Shown here piece after piece: positions 22,339 to 31,159 of a stretch of DNA of 31,275 bases (within the stretch, counting starts at the first letter, position 1; every line of letters starts with the position of its first letter). Position numbers and translations under genes: made by a program. The stretch spans positions 1 to 31,275 of the IMG/VR virus record IMGVR_UViG_3300047191_000016. The stretch is one strand, 5' to 3'. The notes below the pieces were generated by a model. The model saw only the letters and a program-made list of their open reading frames with translations. It searched no databases and was not told the origin of the DNA. This DNA is from a virus.

Positions 22339-22567
22339 AGAAAAAATCAATCCTTTTTCAGAGAATATCTTTGTTGAAAGAAACGGCAGAATATACCATT
22401 TACACTGGCGATATAAATACGCCGATTTCGCAGCAATCGCCGCTCGCGACTACGACTATGGTCGTCTATTGTGTGGCCTACTATTTCTAAATGGAGTGAT
22501 TAAAAATGGGAATATCCGCGGTTGCCCTATCCTCGGTTGCCGTCGGGACGGGTTTATCTGCTTATAG
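22322..22567 (+). CDS. Possible small protein, fused to repeat sequence
   Basis: 81 residues from ATG 22322, overlapping the previous gene by 17 bases. The first 41 residues (MQKLYKEKINPFSENIFVER, then 'NGRIYHLHWRYKYADFAAIA') have a coding-like composition. From 22445 on the frame enters the 64-bp repeat and then overlaps the start of the gp14-like gene out of frame, so the natural C-terminus was probably lost or replaced. There is no ribosome binding site. It may be a broken gene whose tail was overwritten by the repeat. Confidence 0.3.
   Translation: MQKLYKEKINPFSENIFVERNGRIYHLHWRYKYADFAAIAARDYDYGRLLCGLLFLNGVIKNGNIRGCPILGCRRDGFICL
22445..22508 (+). repeat. 64-bp direct repeat, copy 2
   Basis: Identical to 18100-18163. 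It supplies the ribosome binding site and the ATG of the gp14-like gene at 22506. The gene tail carried with it (TTTMVVYCVAYYF) is here joined to unrelated upstream sequence, so this is probably the inserted copy. Confidence 0.95.
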
Positions 22568-23012
22568 TGCTTATGAAGAAGGCGAACAGGCTGCGGAAGA
22601 AGGTAAGATTGCCGGTCAGCAGTTCGAGGCCGAAGCGCAGGCGACTACCGAAACCGGCAGATATGAATCGCGCGAGAAACGCAAGGAAGCGGAAAGATTC
22701 AAGGCGTTGCAGATTGCTCAAATTTCCGGTCAGGGCGGCAAACTTACCGGCAGTTCGTTAGAACTGCTGGCGAACACGGCGGCCAATTTCGAGTCTGATG
22801 CCCGAATGATAATGCGGAATTATCAACTTAATGCCACTAATTTGCGTATGCAGGGTGCAATGGCACGTTGGCAGGGGCAAGTAGCACGCAGTGCAGGAAG
22901 AATAAGGGCCGTGGCAACTGTTTTGGAAAAGGCTGGTTCTGCATATTTTATGTCCAAGACTGGGTGGGGGTCCAACAGGTGGATATTCTATGATAGGATG
23001 ATAGGAAAATAA
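22506..23012 (+). CDS. Internal virion protein, T7 gp14-like
   Basis: 168 residues. A short hydrophobic start ([20 protein letters not shown]) is followed by a long Ala/Glu/Gln-rich helix: '[20 protein letters not shown]', '[20 protein letters not shown]', then '[20 protein letters not shown]' and '[16 protein letters not shown]'. This is the standard pattern of podovirus gp14-type proteins: a central turn with G-x-x-x-x-G-S-x-L-x-L-L between long helices. T7 gp14 is ejected first and forms an outer-membrane channel. The ribosome binding site and ATG lie inside the 64-bp repeat copy 2. Confidence 0.8.
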   Translation: MGISAVALSSVAVGTGLSAYSAYEEGEQAAEEGKIAGQQFEAEAQATTETGRYESREKRKEAERFKALQIAQISGQGGKLTGSSLELLANTAANFESDARMIMRNYQLNATNLRMQGAMARWQGQVARSAGRIRAVATVLEKAGSAYFMSKTGWGSNRWIFYDRMIGK

Positions 23013-23013
23013 T

Positions 23014-24816
23014 ATGCCTGATGTGCCACAGTATTATGGACAAATAACACCAGCACCGACCGCCGGTAATGCCATAGTTAAGGTCGAGAACCGAGAAGAT
23101 TACAAGGCACTGGGCCGGCTCGGTAACGCGCTGACTGATATGGGTTTTAAATGTCTTGAAATGGAGGACAGAACAAAGTATAACGACCAGCTGAATAACG
23201 CCAAAATTATTGCTCTCAAAATATTTTCGGATGATGAAACCTCCCGTTTGACAAATCCCGATACCGAATCCTACGTGCCAAACGCGGAAAAAGCGTATAA
23301 AACAATCGATAATGTGGTCAAATTTACTCATTCTGAGGCACAGAAAGATTTTGGACCGTGGTTTGAAATCCAAAAAATCAATCATACGAGAGGTGCGGAA
23401 GTTGACAGATTTCAGACCAGTGCTTATCTTTTCAGACAGAATTTCAATGCGAACGTGGATATTACAAAAAACCTGATGGCCAAATCCAAAGATGATAATT
23501 CTTTCAAAGAAAAAGCAACTGTCCTGATGGGATTATATGGTCTGATTCCCGATGAAAAAGGCAGTCCGGTAATTGATAAAAACTGGGACAATCCGCTTCT
23601 TATGAGTACCAAACTTCGTCTCGACAAATATAATAAAGCGATTGACGAGGCGACTGGAAAGTATCAGATAAATCAACTGTCCAGAATGGGTATGGGAATG
23701 AGTCCCGATGATGCGCTTAAATGGTCGAATGTTGCTGAAAATGTAAAAGGCATAGACCCGAAAGTTATCAGTGAGTTCAGGACAGACCAGTGGGAAAGAA
23801 AAAGAATAGAAGCCGAGGAATTGATAAAATTACAGGAGCAAACAGCCAGTCAATTTCTTGTCAAAAGATGGTCTAATAAACTTACACTTTCTGAAATTGA
23901 TGATGCGGTTCTAAGGAAATATTTAACTACTGCCGAAGGGAAATATCTGCACGATTCGATAGTGAATCCGAAACCAATAGAAACAGATTTAGAAAGTTGG
24001 TCAAAAGGGTTAGATATTGTAAGGAATTACAGAAATGAAACTATATCGAAGCGAGAGGCATTAAGTGGCATAATTGCATTATCGGGAACTCTTGCAAAGG
24101 ATAAAGGGATAAGTTTAGTAACAGACCTCCAGTCCGATTACGACAAAGAAGATAGTTTCTGGGAAGGCGAAGCATATCAAACGATAGAAAAACGTCTTAT
24201 GACTATTGACCCATTATCAGGCAAATTGTTTGGTTCGACTGACCAGATAAATGCTACCGACCGTGCCAAAATCAGACTTGATGATGCGATAAAATCCGCC
24301 GCAAAAGTAGGCAAGCCGTTGAAGGGAACAGATTATCTGAAAAAGGCAGTGGAAATATCGAATCAGCTTATGCCCAAAGAAAAACTAATTATGTTTGGCG
24401 GCCAGAAATTACCTGCGGGTGAATTTGAGGAATTTGAGATAAAAGAAAAGGGTTTAATAGAAAAAGGCAACATTGATTTGTCTAATAGGCCGAGAGTTAA
24501 AAATAAAGATGGCTCTATTAGCACAGTGTTTTCAATATCTTTCGATGAGAATGGAATCGAAGTTTTAATTCCAACAGTAAGTGATGATGGGAAAATACTA
24601 ACAAACAAACAAGCTATTGACCTTTATAAGAAAACTGGCAAACATCTTGGTAAATTTGGAAGTATTGAAGAAGCCGATAGATATGCTGAACAACTTCATC
24701 AGGAACAAGCAAAGACAATTGATGGTTCGCCTTATTCTGATTATCCAGATGCCTTTTATGAGGAAGGTGAATGGCGAGTTATTAGAGATGGCAAAAAATC
24801 CAGGATTAGACCGTAA
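23014..24816 (+). CDS. Internal virion protein, gp15-like, with C-terminal phage domain
   Basis: 600 residues; AGGA eight bases before the ATG. '[20 protein letters not shown]' followed by a long helical body with few cysteines is typical of gp15-type core proteins, which line the ejection channel across the periplasm. Residues 484-575 are a separate domain: '[20 protein letters not shown]', '[20 protein letters not shown]', '[20 protein letters not shown]'. This domain recurs in many phage virion proteins; its function is unknown to me. The gene ends in TAATG overlapping the next start. Confidence 0.75.
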   Translation: MPDVPQYYGQITPAPTAGNAIVKVENREDYKALGRLGNALTDMGFKCLEMEDRTKYNDQLNNAKIIALKIFSDDETSRLTNPDTESYVPNAEKAYKTIDNVVKFTHSEAQKDFGPWFEIQKINHTRGAEVDRFQTSAYLFRQNFNANVDITKNLMAKSKDDNSFKEKATVLMGLYGLIPDEKGSPVIDKNWDNPLLMSTKLRLDKYNKAIDEATGKYQINQLSRMGMGMSPDDALKWSNVAENVKGIDPKVISEFRTDQWERKRIEAEELIKLQEQTASQFLVKRWSNKLTLSEIDDAVLRKYLTTAEGKYLHDSIVNPKPIETDLESWSKGLDIVRNYRNETISKREALSGIIALSGTLAKDKGISLVTDLQSDYDKEDSFWEGEAYQTIEKRLMTIDPLSGKLFGSTDQINATDRAKIRLDDAIKSAAKVGKPLKGTDYLKKAVEISNQLMPKEKLIMFGGQKLPAGEFEEFEIKEKGLIEKGNIDLSNRPRVKNKDGSISTVFSISFDENGIEVLIPTVSDDGKILTNKQAIDLYKKTGKHLGKFGSIEEADRYAEQLHQEQAKTIDGSPYSDYPDAFYEEGEWRVIRDGKKSRIRP

Positions 24817-27800
24817 TGCCAACACTTGAACTTATAGAATCAAAACCTAAAAAGCCGACTCTGGAACTTGTTGACGAACAACCGTTAGTCAGTTTGAGTC
24901 CTGCACCTGTTATTGACTATAATTCCGTTCTCGATTTTTCCTTTCAATATGAACTGCCGCCGGAAGATGTGGAGGGAATTTATGGGCCGCTGAATACGAT
25001 GACGAGAGCAGTTACAGACCCACAAGAAATGGATTTCGGTCTTTCTACTTTGCCGCCACAAGAAAATCTGAAAATTGGAGAGCCAACAGGAAAAGAAAAA
25101 AAGACTTTTCTTGAATCTATACTTGGTTTTACATATCCTGCTCATCCGCCTGGCTGGGAATATGCCTCTCCGATAGAAAAATTCAACTTTGCAACATTAC
25201 CTATTGCAGATTTTCTTGGTCGTGCGGGCGGGAAAATGGCAAATGATTGGCGGTTATCTACAAAAGAAGAAACACAGAAAATACTGGTTTCTGAATATCA
25301 CGATACCTTGAAGTGGTATCAGAAATCGCCTGAAGTTGCGGGTTGGTCGGCGGAAAAGATTTGTGAATATGCCGCTTTGAAATTCGTCTTTGCTGTAAGC
25401 GGGTTATCTAATGTTCTTACGGGTGCAGGCCAGAAAATATCACAACCGTTTGTTTCCAAAGCTATAAGTGCCGGTGGTCCTGAATTGAAAACATTATCCG
25501 GTGCGGGGATACGGAATCTGCTGCGACAGGGATTAGTGAACTTTCTGCAAGCCGCACCTGAAAATACTACTTTTGTCAGTTCGTGGAGTGGATTAGATTC
25601 CGTCCTAAAAGGCAATCCGCCGAAACAAATTGCTCTCGATGCCGCTAAAGGTGGTGGATGGGCTTTGGGATTAACGGCAGGATTGGGATTTCTTGCCCCT
25701 CTCACAAAGACACCAGAAGTTCAAGGAGCGTTTCAGCGCTCGGCGGCATATCTGGCTCGAAAGTATCCTCGCACGATAGATTTTATAAGTAAGGACATTG
25801 AACCGGAGATTATTGACCGGACGGTTAAGTTGTATGGCGAACATATTGGTCAGGACATTCGATTTACGGAACTACCGGCGAATGTTCAGGCGGGAGTTAG
25901 AAATGCCGCCCGTGCATTGAAAAAAGAACTTATCAAGGCCGCACAAAAAGAAGAGGCGTTAAAAACGTATCTATCTGCGAAACTTACCAGAGAAGCAAGA
26001 GAAGCAGGTGCTATTATTCCTGGTTTTATATCTGAAGAAGCCAGACCATTTGGAGAAGCAATCAAAGAAGCACCAGTTGTTATTGCGCCTGTTGCAGAAG
26101 CAATTATAACGCCGCCGCCAATAACACCAGAACAGGAAGTATTCAATCGTATAGAAAGTCCTACTGGGAAGGTTAAACTGCCCCCCACAATCGCCGCCAA
26201 GCCCCCTGTGGAGGCCGTGGCTGCAATAACTCCCGCCGAGCCGATAGGAACTGCCCCTAAACAGTCAGAAGTCTTATATCACGCAAGCAAGGGGAAACTT
26301 GATTTAGCTAAAAAGTTTGATGTTTCTGATTACCCCGATGGTTTAGATTTGATGGATTATATGGGTGTTCATCTGGGAACTAAAAAGGCGGCCATACAGA
26401 GAACGAAGTCTGATTTATTTGAAGGTGAAAAAACCAAAATAACGCCTTTTGTGGCAGATATTAAAAAACCATTCGGTGATAAAATCTGGCAAGAGGATGA
26501 ATTGCGCCCAGTCATAAAAGAATATGGTCAAAGGCAAGGAATTACAAGCGACAAGAATACTGCCATAAGAGCAAAACAGGAAATGCAAAAAGAGGGTTAT
26601 GATGGGATTTTGTATTATAACAGCGAAGAAGACCCTGGCAGTATTTCAAAAATTGTCTTTAGTAAAGAACAACTTGCTCCCCTATCCGGAGAAGCCCCTG
26701 CCGGTGCGCCAGAGGAAAAAGGGCAAATTGTCCGCTTGAATGTTATTCATAAGCAAACCGCATTAGGCGTGCAAGCACCGTATCATTTGCCAGAAGGAGA
26801 ATATCGTTTTCGGGCAACAGAAAAAGTAAGTAAGAAAGGAACTCCTACCGTTAGTCTTCAGCCAATAGATAAAACCGGAAAACCTATTAAATTAACGAAT
26901 GTTGCTGGGCAAACTGTTGATATTATCGAATTATGGAAGCGAACACTTGATAAATTGCCTTCAGAATTTACTCTTGAAGCCAAGCAAGCCCCTGCTGTTG
27001 CGCCAGAAGAAGCCATACTTAAACCTACCAGAAAAGCACTTGTGGAATTGGAACAAGAGATTCAGAAATCCGATATTTATCAAATGGCAATGGAAGGGCA
27101 AGCTGTTAGTCTTGATGAAATAGGTGGTGGTGGGATTTATTATGTTCCTGAAAAGTTTCGGGGCGAAGTGGAAAATGCCATACAAAATCATCCAGCCTTA
27201 AGATTCCATATTTCTTATGACCCGACAGGAACAAAAGGAACACCATATGATACGACTCTCGCGGAAGCACTTGAGAAAAAAACAGGAGGTATTGGCGGCG
27301 AAATAGGTATTGATGAATTTTTGGATAGATTAGGAACTTCAATAGAAGCAACGCAAAAAGTTGGTAAGCTAAATGCCAAAGCTCTTGAATCAATGGTGAC
27401 CAGTAAAGACCCTTACAATATGATTTTGGCAGCCAAATATGAGATGATGAAATTAGGTTTCCCTCCTGACCAAATAAATGGAATTGTAAGGGAAATAGCA
27501 ATAGATGCCGAAATACCTGAAGAATACGTGAAACCTCTTTTAGTAAAGGAAGAGCAGTATGTTATCTCAAAAAAGCAAAAAGTGGTTAAAGGAATGGCGA
27601 AAGAAATACGGCCAACCGAAAAAGTTCGTCCCAAAGACCTTATCGGCAGACCAGTCCTCGAAGGTGGTGCGGTAGGAAAACAAGGAGAGTTTCTCGAAAA
27701 AGAACAGTATCGTTTACCCGAACCCGATATTGAAGGCCAGATGAAAATGCCTAGTATGAAACCTGGTTTTGTCGAATTACCGCCGCAACTTCAGGATATT

Positions 27801-30443
27801 GCCGATTCCGTTAAAGAAAATGTCCAAGCAATTGCTAAAGATATAGGGGACTTGGTTAAATCGCTGGAATTTTATCCAGATTTGCCCAACGACTTGCGAA
27901 ACGATATTCGAGTAGATGTTGTTGGTGCAATAGACAGGGCGAGGGATGATGTATATGATAAAATAGCCAATTACTTATGGGGCAAGATGAAGAACGATGA
28001 CGTTCAGAAATCAGTTGAAATCATTTTTGCCAGAGACCAAGTTTCCCGAACACAGTTAGGTAAAGGCAATCCCGAAATCGGATTAGAGGACGCTTATGCT
28101 TTTCTCGATATGGCAATGGAGGATGCCTCACCAGAAGTGATTGCTGCCGCCGACAGGTGGCGAACTATAAACCAGAAATTCCGTGATAAACTTATCGAGC
28201 GTGGTCTTCTCGATAAGGAACAACTTATAGAAGATTACGCGCCACATTATGTTCTCGATTATACACCCGACTGGAAATTTAATGTAGGTATTCCGACCCG
28301 ACTCAAAAGGCCATTCAGAGGATATATCAAGAAGGCACACGGGACGAAAAAAGAATATCAACAGGACAAAGATGCTTTACTTGGTTCTCTTTTGATTCAA
28401 CAACACGACAATATCATCGAGGACTTTATTAAAAAACAATGCGAAAAATACAATATCCTGACCACGTTATCTAAAGAGCAAAAAAAAGAACTTTTTGGAA
28501 CTGATGAAGCAGGCAAAACCAGACCGCCGAAACCAGGTAGAATCGTTGTTATCGAAAACAAACGATACCGTGCCTATACACCTGATATTCCATTTACCAG
28601 ACAGTTGTTCCCAACCGAAGAAGGCTTAATGGCATTAGGTCGATATAAGAACGTCTCTTTAATACCAGAAAATATCTACAATCTTTTCAAGGAATTTTCA
28701 GAACGGGGAAGTCGGTCGGTTTATCTTATAAATCGGGCAACGAGTATCTGGAAATCAATGGCTATTCTTTCGCATTTTCCTTCATTTAACATCAATAATA
28801 TAGTCGGCGATACCTGGATGGCGATGGTTCAACATCCAGACCCATTAAAGTTGGTAACTGAAATATCAACGGCGATTCAATATGTTTCAGGCAGAGGCAC
28901 GGGTCCTTATTTTGAACGACTTCATAAATTTATCGTGGAACAGAATATCTTATCCGGCACTTTTGCCGCTTCCGAAATGGCACAGATGCGCAGTTCGGGA
29001 AATCCTATTGCCTGGCTTCTCGAAAAGACGCAGGAATTCTCAAATGCACGTGAGGCGATAACGCGAACTGCTTATGCTTCGACCTTATTAAAGGCACAGG
29101 AAGCAGGCGAAGCGGTTGATATGATAAAAGCCCACGATTGGATTGATACCGAAGACCTTGCCGAAGATGCCGCTCTGGGCAAAATTGCAAGAGAAGTCCT
29201 TGTTGATTATCAGGCCACAAGTAAAACATTCAAAAGGTTTATTCGGGGCGCAGTTGCTCCCTTTGCTACTTGGTATGTCAAGGGGTCGAAACTAATGTGG
29301 TCGTGGGCGGCAAAACACTGGGGTAAGGCGCTTGCAGTATTTATGGGAGTTCCGATTGCGGCGGAAGTTTATAATCACCGCACTGATGAGATTAACGAGC
29401 TCGAAAAGCAATTGCCTGATTATGTTCGCAATCGGACACATCTTGTTCTGGGCGAAAATGCAGATGGCACAATTCGGGTCTGGAGTTTTCAATTTCCGCA
29501 GGATGCCTTAATTGGAACAAAGATATTTTCTATTCTCACGGATTATGCTAATAGAGTTTATAACAAGGAAATGACAGTCAAAGAAGCGGCCTTACAATGT
29601 TTGAGAATATGGGGTATAAAAGAGGCAAAAGGGTTAGCGTTTTTAACTGCGCCTCTTATTCGATATTTTGGCGGTCTTATGACGCCGAACCATAGAGACC
29701 CTTATGATGGTGCTCCGATTTATACCACCGACCCTGCAAAAATGACTTGGTTTGACAGGAAAAAAGACGAATCTTTATTTTTCCTTAAAACGATGGTCCC
29801 GTTTTTGTCTGTAAGTATAGGTGCTTATGAGAAAGGACAACCGACAGATATTGCTCTCAAGAACCTGCTTGATAGGTTTGCAGGCAAAGGCGCGTTGGGA
29901 ATTTATGATGTGAACAAACAAGGCAACCTTATTATTGAAAGAAATGGTCAGAAATTTGAGTTTGATTATGATGATGTCGCCCGAATCCAGTATATTGTCG
30001 CCAAAGAAGAACGGTATCTTGACAAAATTGAACGGTCTTTTATTGGAAGCGGATTATCGCCAGACAAATTTGTAGATACTTCTTTGTGTTATAATCAACT
30101 GGATAAAATATACGATTTATGGAGCAAGTTTGAACCGTCTTTGGAAAAAGAACAATGGGTATCTCCGCAAGAAAAAGCACGCGCGATGATGGGCAAATTG
30201 GGTGAAAGATTTACTAATCGTTTGGTGGATATGTCAGTTATTAAAAAATGGTATAATGTAAAACTCGCAAGAGCAGATACGGATGCTGAAAAAATCACCT
30301 TGCGAGAAGAATTGAAGATAGTTCAGTCGGTTCAAATGATAGAAACATTGAAAAAGTTACCACGGACTGCGAGAACAATTGGATTAAATACTATATTTCA
30401 AAAAAGTGAATTGCCTTGGGAATTGATATTGACTCTACCTTAA
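24816..30443 (+). CDS. Giant internal virion / polyvalent protein (gp16 position) with ADP-ribosyltransferase-like domain
   Basis: 1875 residues. The start overlaps the upstream stop; 'TLELIESKPKKPTLELVDEQ' is a short tandem repeat. Residues ~486-625 resemble a phage ADP-ribosyltransferase domain: 'VLYHASKGKLDL' (His489), 'MGVHLGTKKAAI' (~517), and 'GYDGILYYNSEEDPG' (~594, candidate Glu). Residues ~1000-1230 are helical. Around 1297-1500 ('FSERGSRSVYLINRATSIWK', 'FPSFNINNIVGDTWMAMVQH') it matches the C-terminal domains of large phage polyvalent proteins, with a hydrophobic helix near 1500-1515. In T7 this slot is gp16, which is ejected into the host and carries a transglycosylase; none is evident here. 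It may modify host proteins on entry. Confidence 0.7.
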   Translation: MPTLELIESKPKKPTLELVDEQPLVSLSPAPVIDYNSVLDFSFQYELPPEDVEGIYGPLNTMTRAVTDPQEMDFGLSTLPPQENLKIGEPTGKEKKTFLESILGFTYPAHPPGWEYASPIEKFNFATLPIADFLGRAGGKMANDWRLSTKEETQKILVSEYHDTLKWYQKSPEVAGWSAEKICEYAALKFVFAVSGLSNVLTGAGQKISQPFVSKAISAGGPELKTLSGAGIRNLLRQGLVNFLQAAPENTTFVSSWSGLDSVLKGNPPKQIALDAAKGGGWALGLTAGLGFLAPLTKTPEVQGAFQRSAAYLARKYPRTIDFISKDIEPEIIDRTVKLYGEHIGQDIRFTELPANVQAGVRNAARALKKELIKAAQKEEALKTYLSAKLTREAREAGAIIPGFISEEARPFGEAIKEAPVVIAPVAEAIITPPPITPEQEVFNRIESPTGKVKLPPTIAAKPPVEAVAAITPAEPIGTAPKQSEVLYHASKGKLDLAKKFDVSDYPDGLDLMDYMGVHLGTKKAAIQRTKSDLFEGEKTKITPFVADIKKPFGDKIWQEDELRPVIKEYGQRQGITSDKNTAIRAKQEMQKEGYDGILYYNSEEDPGSISKIVFSKEQLAPLSGEAPAGAPEEKGQIVRLNVIHKQTALGVQAPYHLPEGEYRFRATEKVSKKGTPTVSLQPIDKTGKPIKLTNVAGQTVDIIELWKRTLDKLPSEFTLEAKQAPAVAPEEAILKPTRKALVELEQEIQKSDIYQMAMEGQAVSLDEIGGGGIYYVPEKFRGEVENAIQNHPALRFHISYDPTGTKGTPYDTTLAEALEKKTGGIGGEIGIDEFLDRLGTSIEATQKVGKLNAKALESMVTSKDPYNMILAAKYEMMKLGFPPDQINGIVREIAIDAEIPEEYVKPLLVKEEQYVISKKQKVVKGMAKEIRPTEKVRPKDLIGRPVLEGGAVGKQGEFLEKEQYRLPEPDIEGQMKMPSMKPGFVELPPQLQDIADSVKENVQAIAKDIGDLVKSLEFYPDLPNDLRNDIRVDVVGAIDRARDDVYDKIANYLWGKMKNDDVQKSVEIIFARDQVSRTQLGKGNPEIGLEDAYAFLDMAMEDASPEVIAAADRWRTINQKFRDKLIERGLLDKEQLIEDYAPHYVLDYTPDWKFNVGIPTRLKRPFRGYIKKAHGTKKEYQQDKDALLGSLLIQQHDNIIEDFIKKQCEKYNILTTLSKEQKKELFGTDEAGKTRPPKPGRIVVIENKRYRAYTPDIPFTRQLFPTEEGLMALGRYKNVSLIPENIYNLFKEFSERGSRSVYLINRATSIWKSMAILSHFPSFNINNIVGDTWMAMVQHPDPLKLVTEISTAIQYVSGRGTGPYFERLHKFIVEQNILSGTFAASEMAQMRSSGNPIAWLLEKTQEFSNAREAITRTAYASTLLKAQEAGEAVDMIKAHDWIDTEDLAEDAALGKIAREVLVDYQATSKTFKRFIRGAVAPFATWYVKGSKLMWSWAAKHWGKALAVFMGVPIAAEVYNHRTDEINELEKQLPDYVRNRTHLVLGENADGTIRVWSFQFPQDALIGTKIFSILTDYANRVYNKEMTVKEAALQCLRIWGIKEAKGLAFLTAPLIRYFGGLMTPNHRDPYDGAPIYTTDPAKMTWFDRKKDESLFFLKTMVPFLSVSIGAYEKGQPTDIALKNLLDRFAGKGALGIYDVNKQGNLIIERNGQKFEFDYDDVARIQYIVAKEERYLDKIERSFIGSGLSPDKFVDTSLCYNQLDKIYDLWSKFEPSLEKEQWVSPQEKARAMMGKLGERFTNRLVDMSVIKKWYNVKLARADTDAEKITLREELKIVQSVQMIETLKKLPRTARTIGLNTIFQKSELPWELILTLP

Positions 30444-30464
30444 AAGTAAATTTTAGGATTTTTA

Positions 30465-30523
30465 TGGCGGGGCTGGCTACTCTCGCCGGTTCTCCTCCTC
30501 CTACGGCGAAGACCGCCCCGCCA
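30465..30523 (+). other. Long GC-rich hairpin after the giant gene
   Basis: TGGCGGGGC (30465-30473) pairs with GCCCCGCCA (30515-30523), and inside it TCGCCG pairs with CGGCGA (30483-30509) around a CT-rich loop with TCTCCTCCTCC, which resembles the anti-Shine-Dalgarno sequence. It is flanked by TTTTTA and TAAAAAA, which extend the dyad. A 26-codon ORF (30464-30544) crosses it. It may terminate the late transcript or regulate the next gene. Confidence 0.5.
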
Positions 30524-30540
30524 GATAAAAAAGGAATTAT

Positions 30541-30801
30541 ATGATGAACGAAGTTGTAATCAGTGTATCGACCGCTATAATAGTCGGTTGTATGGCAATT
30601 ATGACAAAACATATTATGAACACGGACAAACATCCCGACAGAAACGAGCTTATGCCTCGCAGTGAATGTGATACGCGACACAAAGGGCTTGAGGATTGTA
30701 TGGAGGGTAAGATAACTGCTCTTCACGACAAAGTGGATACCTTCAGAGAGGATGTCAAAACGGGATTCGAGGACGTAAAAGACCTGATACGAAATAAATG
30801 A
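30541..30801 (+). CDS. Membrane-anchored coiled-coil protein, holin- or spanin-like position
   Basis: 86 residues; AAAGGA before the ATG pair (30541 or 30544). Residues 3-21 (NEVVISVSTAIIVGCMAIM) form one membrane helix. The remainder is soluble and charged, ending in a probable coiled coil ('ITALHDKVDTFREDVKTGFE'). Small proteins with one N-terminal helix and a coiled coil are common in phage lysis modules, but a holin would usually have a more basic tail. Two Cys residues and the lipoprotein gene downstream would fit a lysis role. Function not established. Confidence 0.55.
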   Translation: MMNEVVISVSTAIIVGCMAIMTKHIMNTDKHPDRNELMPRSECDTRHKGLEDCMEGKITALHDKVDTFREDVKTGFEDVKDLIRNK

Positions 30802-30959
30802 GACGAAAATATCCTGAAAAAACTATTGACCGTAATCCGAATGAGCCGTATTATTGGAGATGCACCTGTGGAAAGCCAGGATTTGTGGATGTAAGTGATA
30901 AAGACAAGGTTAATCCGTATCCTTGTTTTGAATGTTACACCAAAAAGAAAAATGGATAA
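30798..30959 (+). CDS. Small zinc-ribbon protein (53 aa)
   Basis: It starts with ATGA overlapping the upstream stop. The product contains 'WRCTCGKPGFVDVSDKDK' and 'YPCFECYTKKK': C-x-C and C-x-x-C pairs 20 residues apart, typical of a zinc ribbon. Basic and short. No family recognised. It is part of a tightly overlapping set of four genes. Confidence 0.6.
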   Translation: MRRKYPEKTIDRNPNEPYYWRCTCGKPGFVDVSDKDKVNPYPCFECYTKKKNG

Positions 30960-31158
30960 CTGTCTGATATGCGGTTCTGTCGGCATTGAACAATTCTGCT
31001 GCACCTGCGGATTTTGGACGTGCCGTGTTTGTGCCCCTATTTGTAAAACGTGCCGCAAGGCAAAATGTCAGTATTGTTTTAACGATGAAGGTGTCTGTTT
31101 CGATTGTATTGTGAAAGAAGCTATGAATGATTCACTAAACTATTTGAAAGGAGACTAA
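30952..31158 (+). CDS. Cysteine-rich zinc-finger protein (68 aa)
   Basis: 68 residues from ATG 30952, overlapping the previous gene by 8 bases. It contains many C-x-x-C pairs: 'NCLICGSVG', 'CCTCGFWTCRVCAPICKTCR', 'KCQYCFNDEGVCFDC'. The spacing fits a B-box or RING-like cross-brace binding two or three zinc ions. Its function is unknown. Such domains are rare in late phage operons. Confidence 0.65.
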   Translation: MDNCLICGSVGIEQFCCTCGFWTCRVCAPICKTCRKAKCQYCFNDEGVCFDCIVKEAMNDSLNYLKGD

Positions 31159-31159
31159 A

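Noticed and set aside
22371-22492. TTG-started ORF ending in the same 'TTTMVVYCVAYYF' tail as the gene at 17555
   Set aside because: The shared tail is just the 64-bp repeat; the upstream part has no ribosome binding site and a less coding-like composition than the frame from 22322.
30464-30544. 26-codon Pro-rich ORF before the membrane protein gene
   Set aside because: It coincides with a long GC-rich hairpin and lacks a ribosome binding site.
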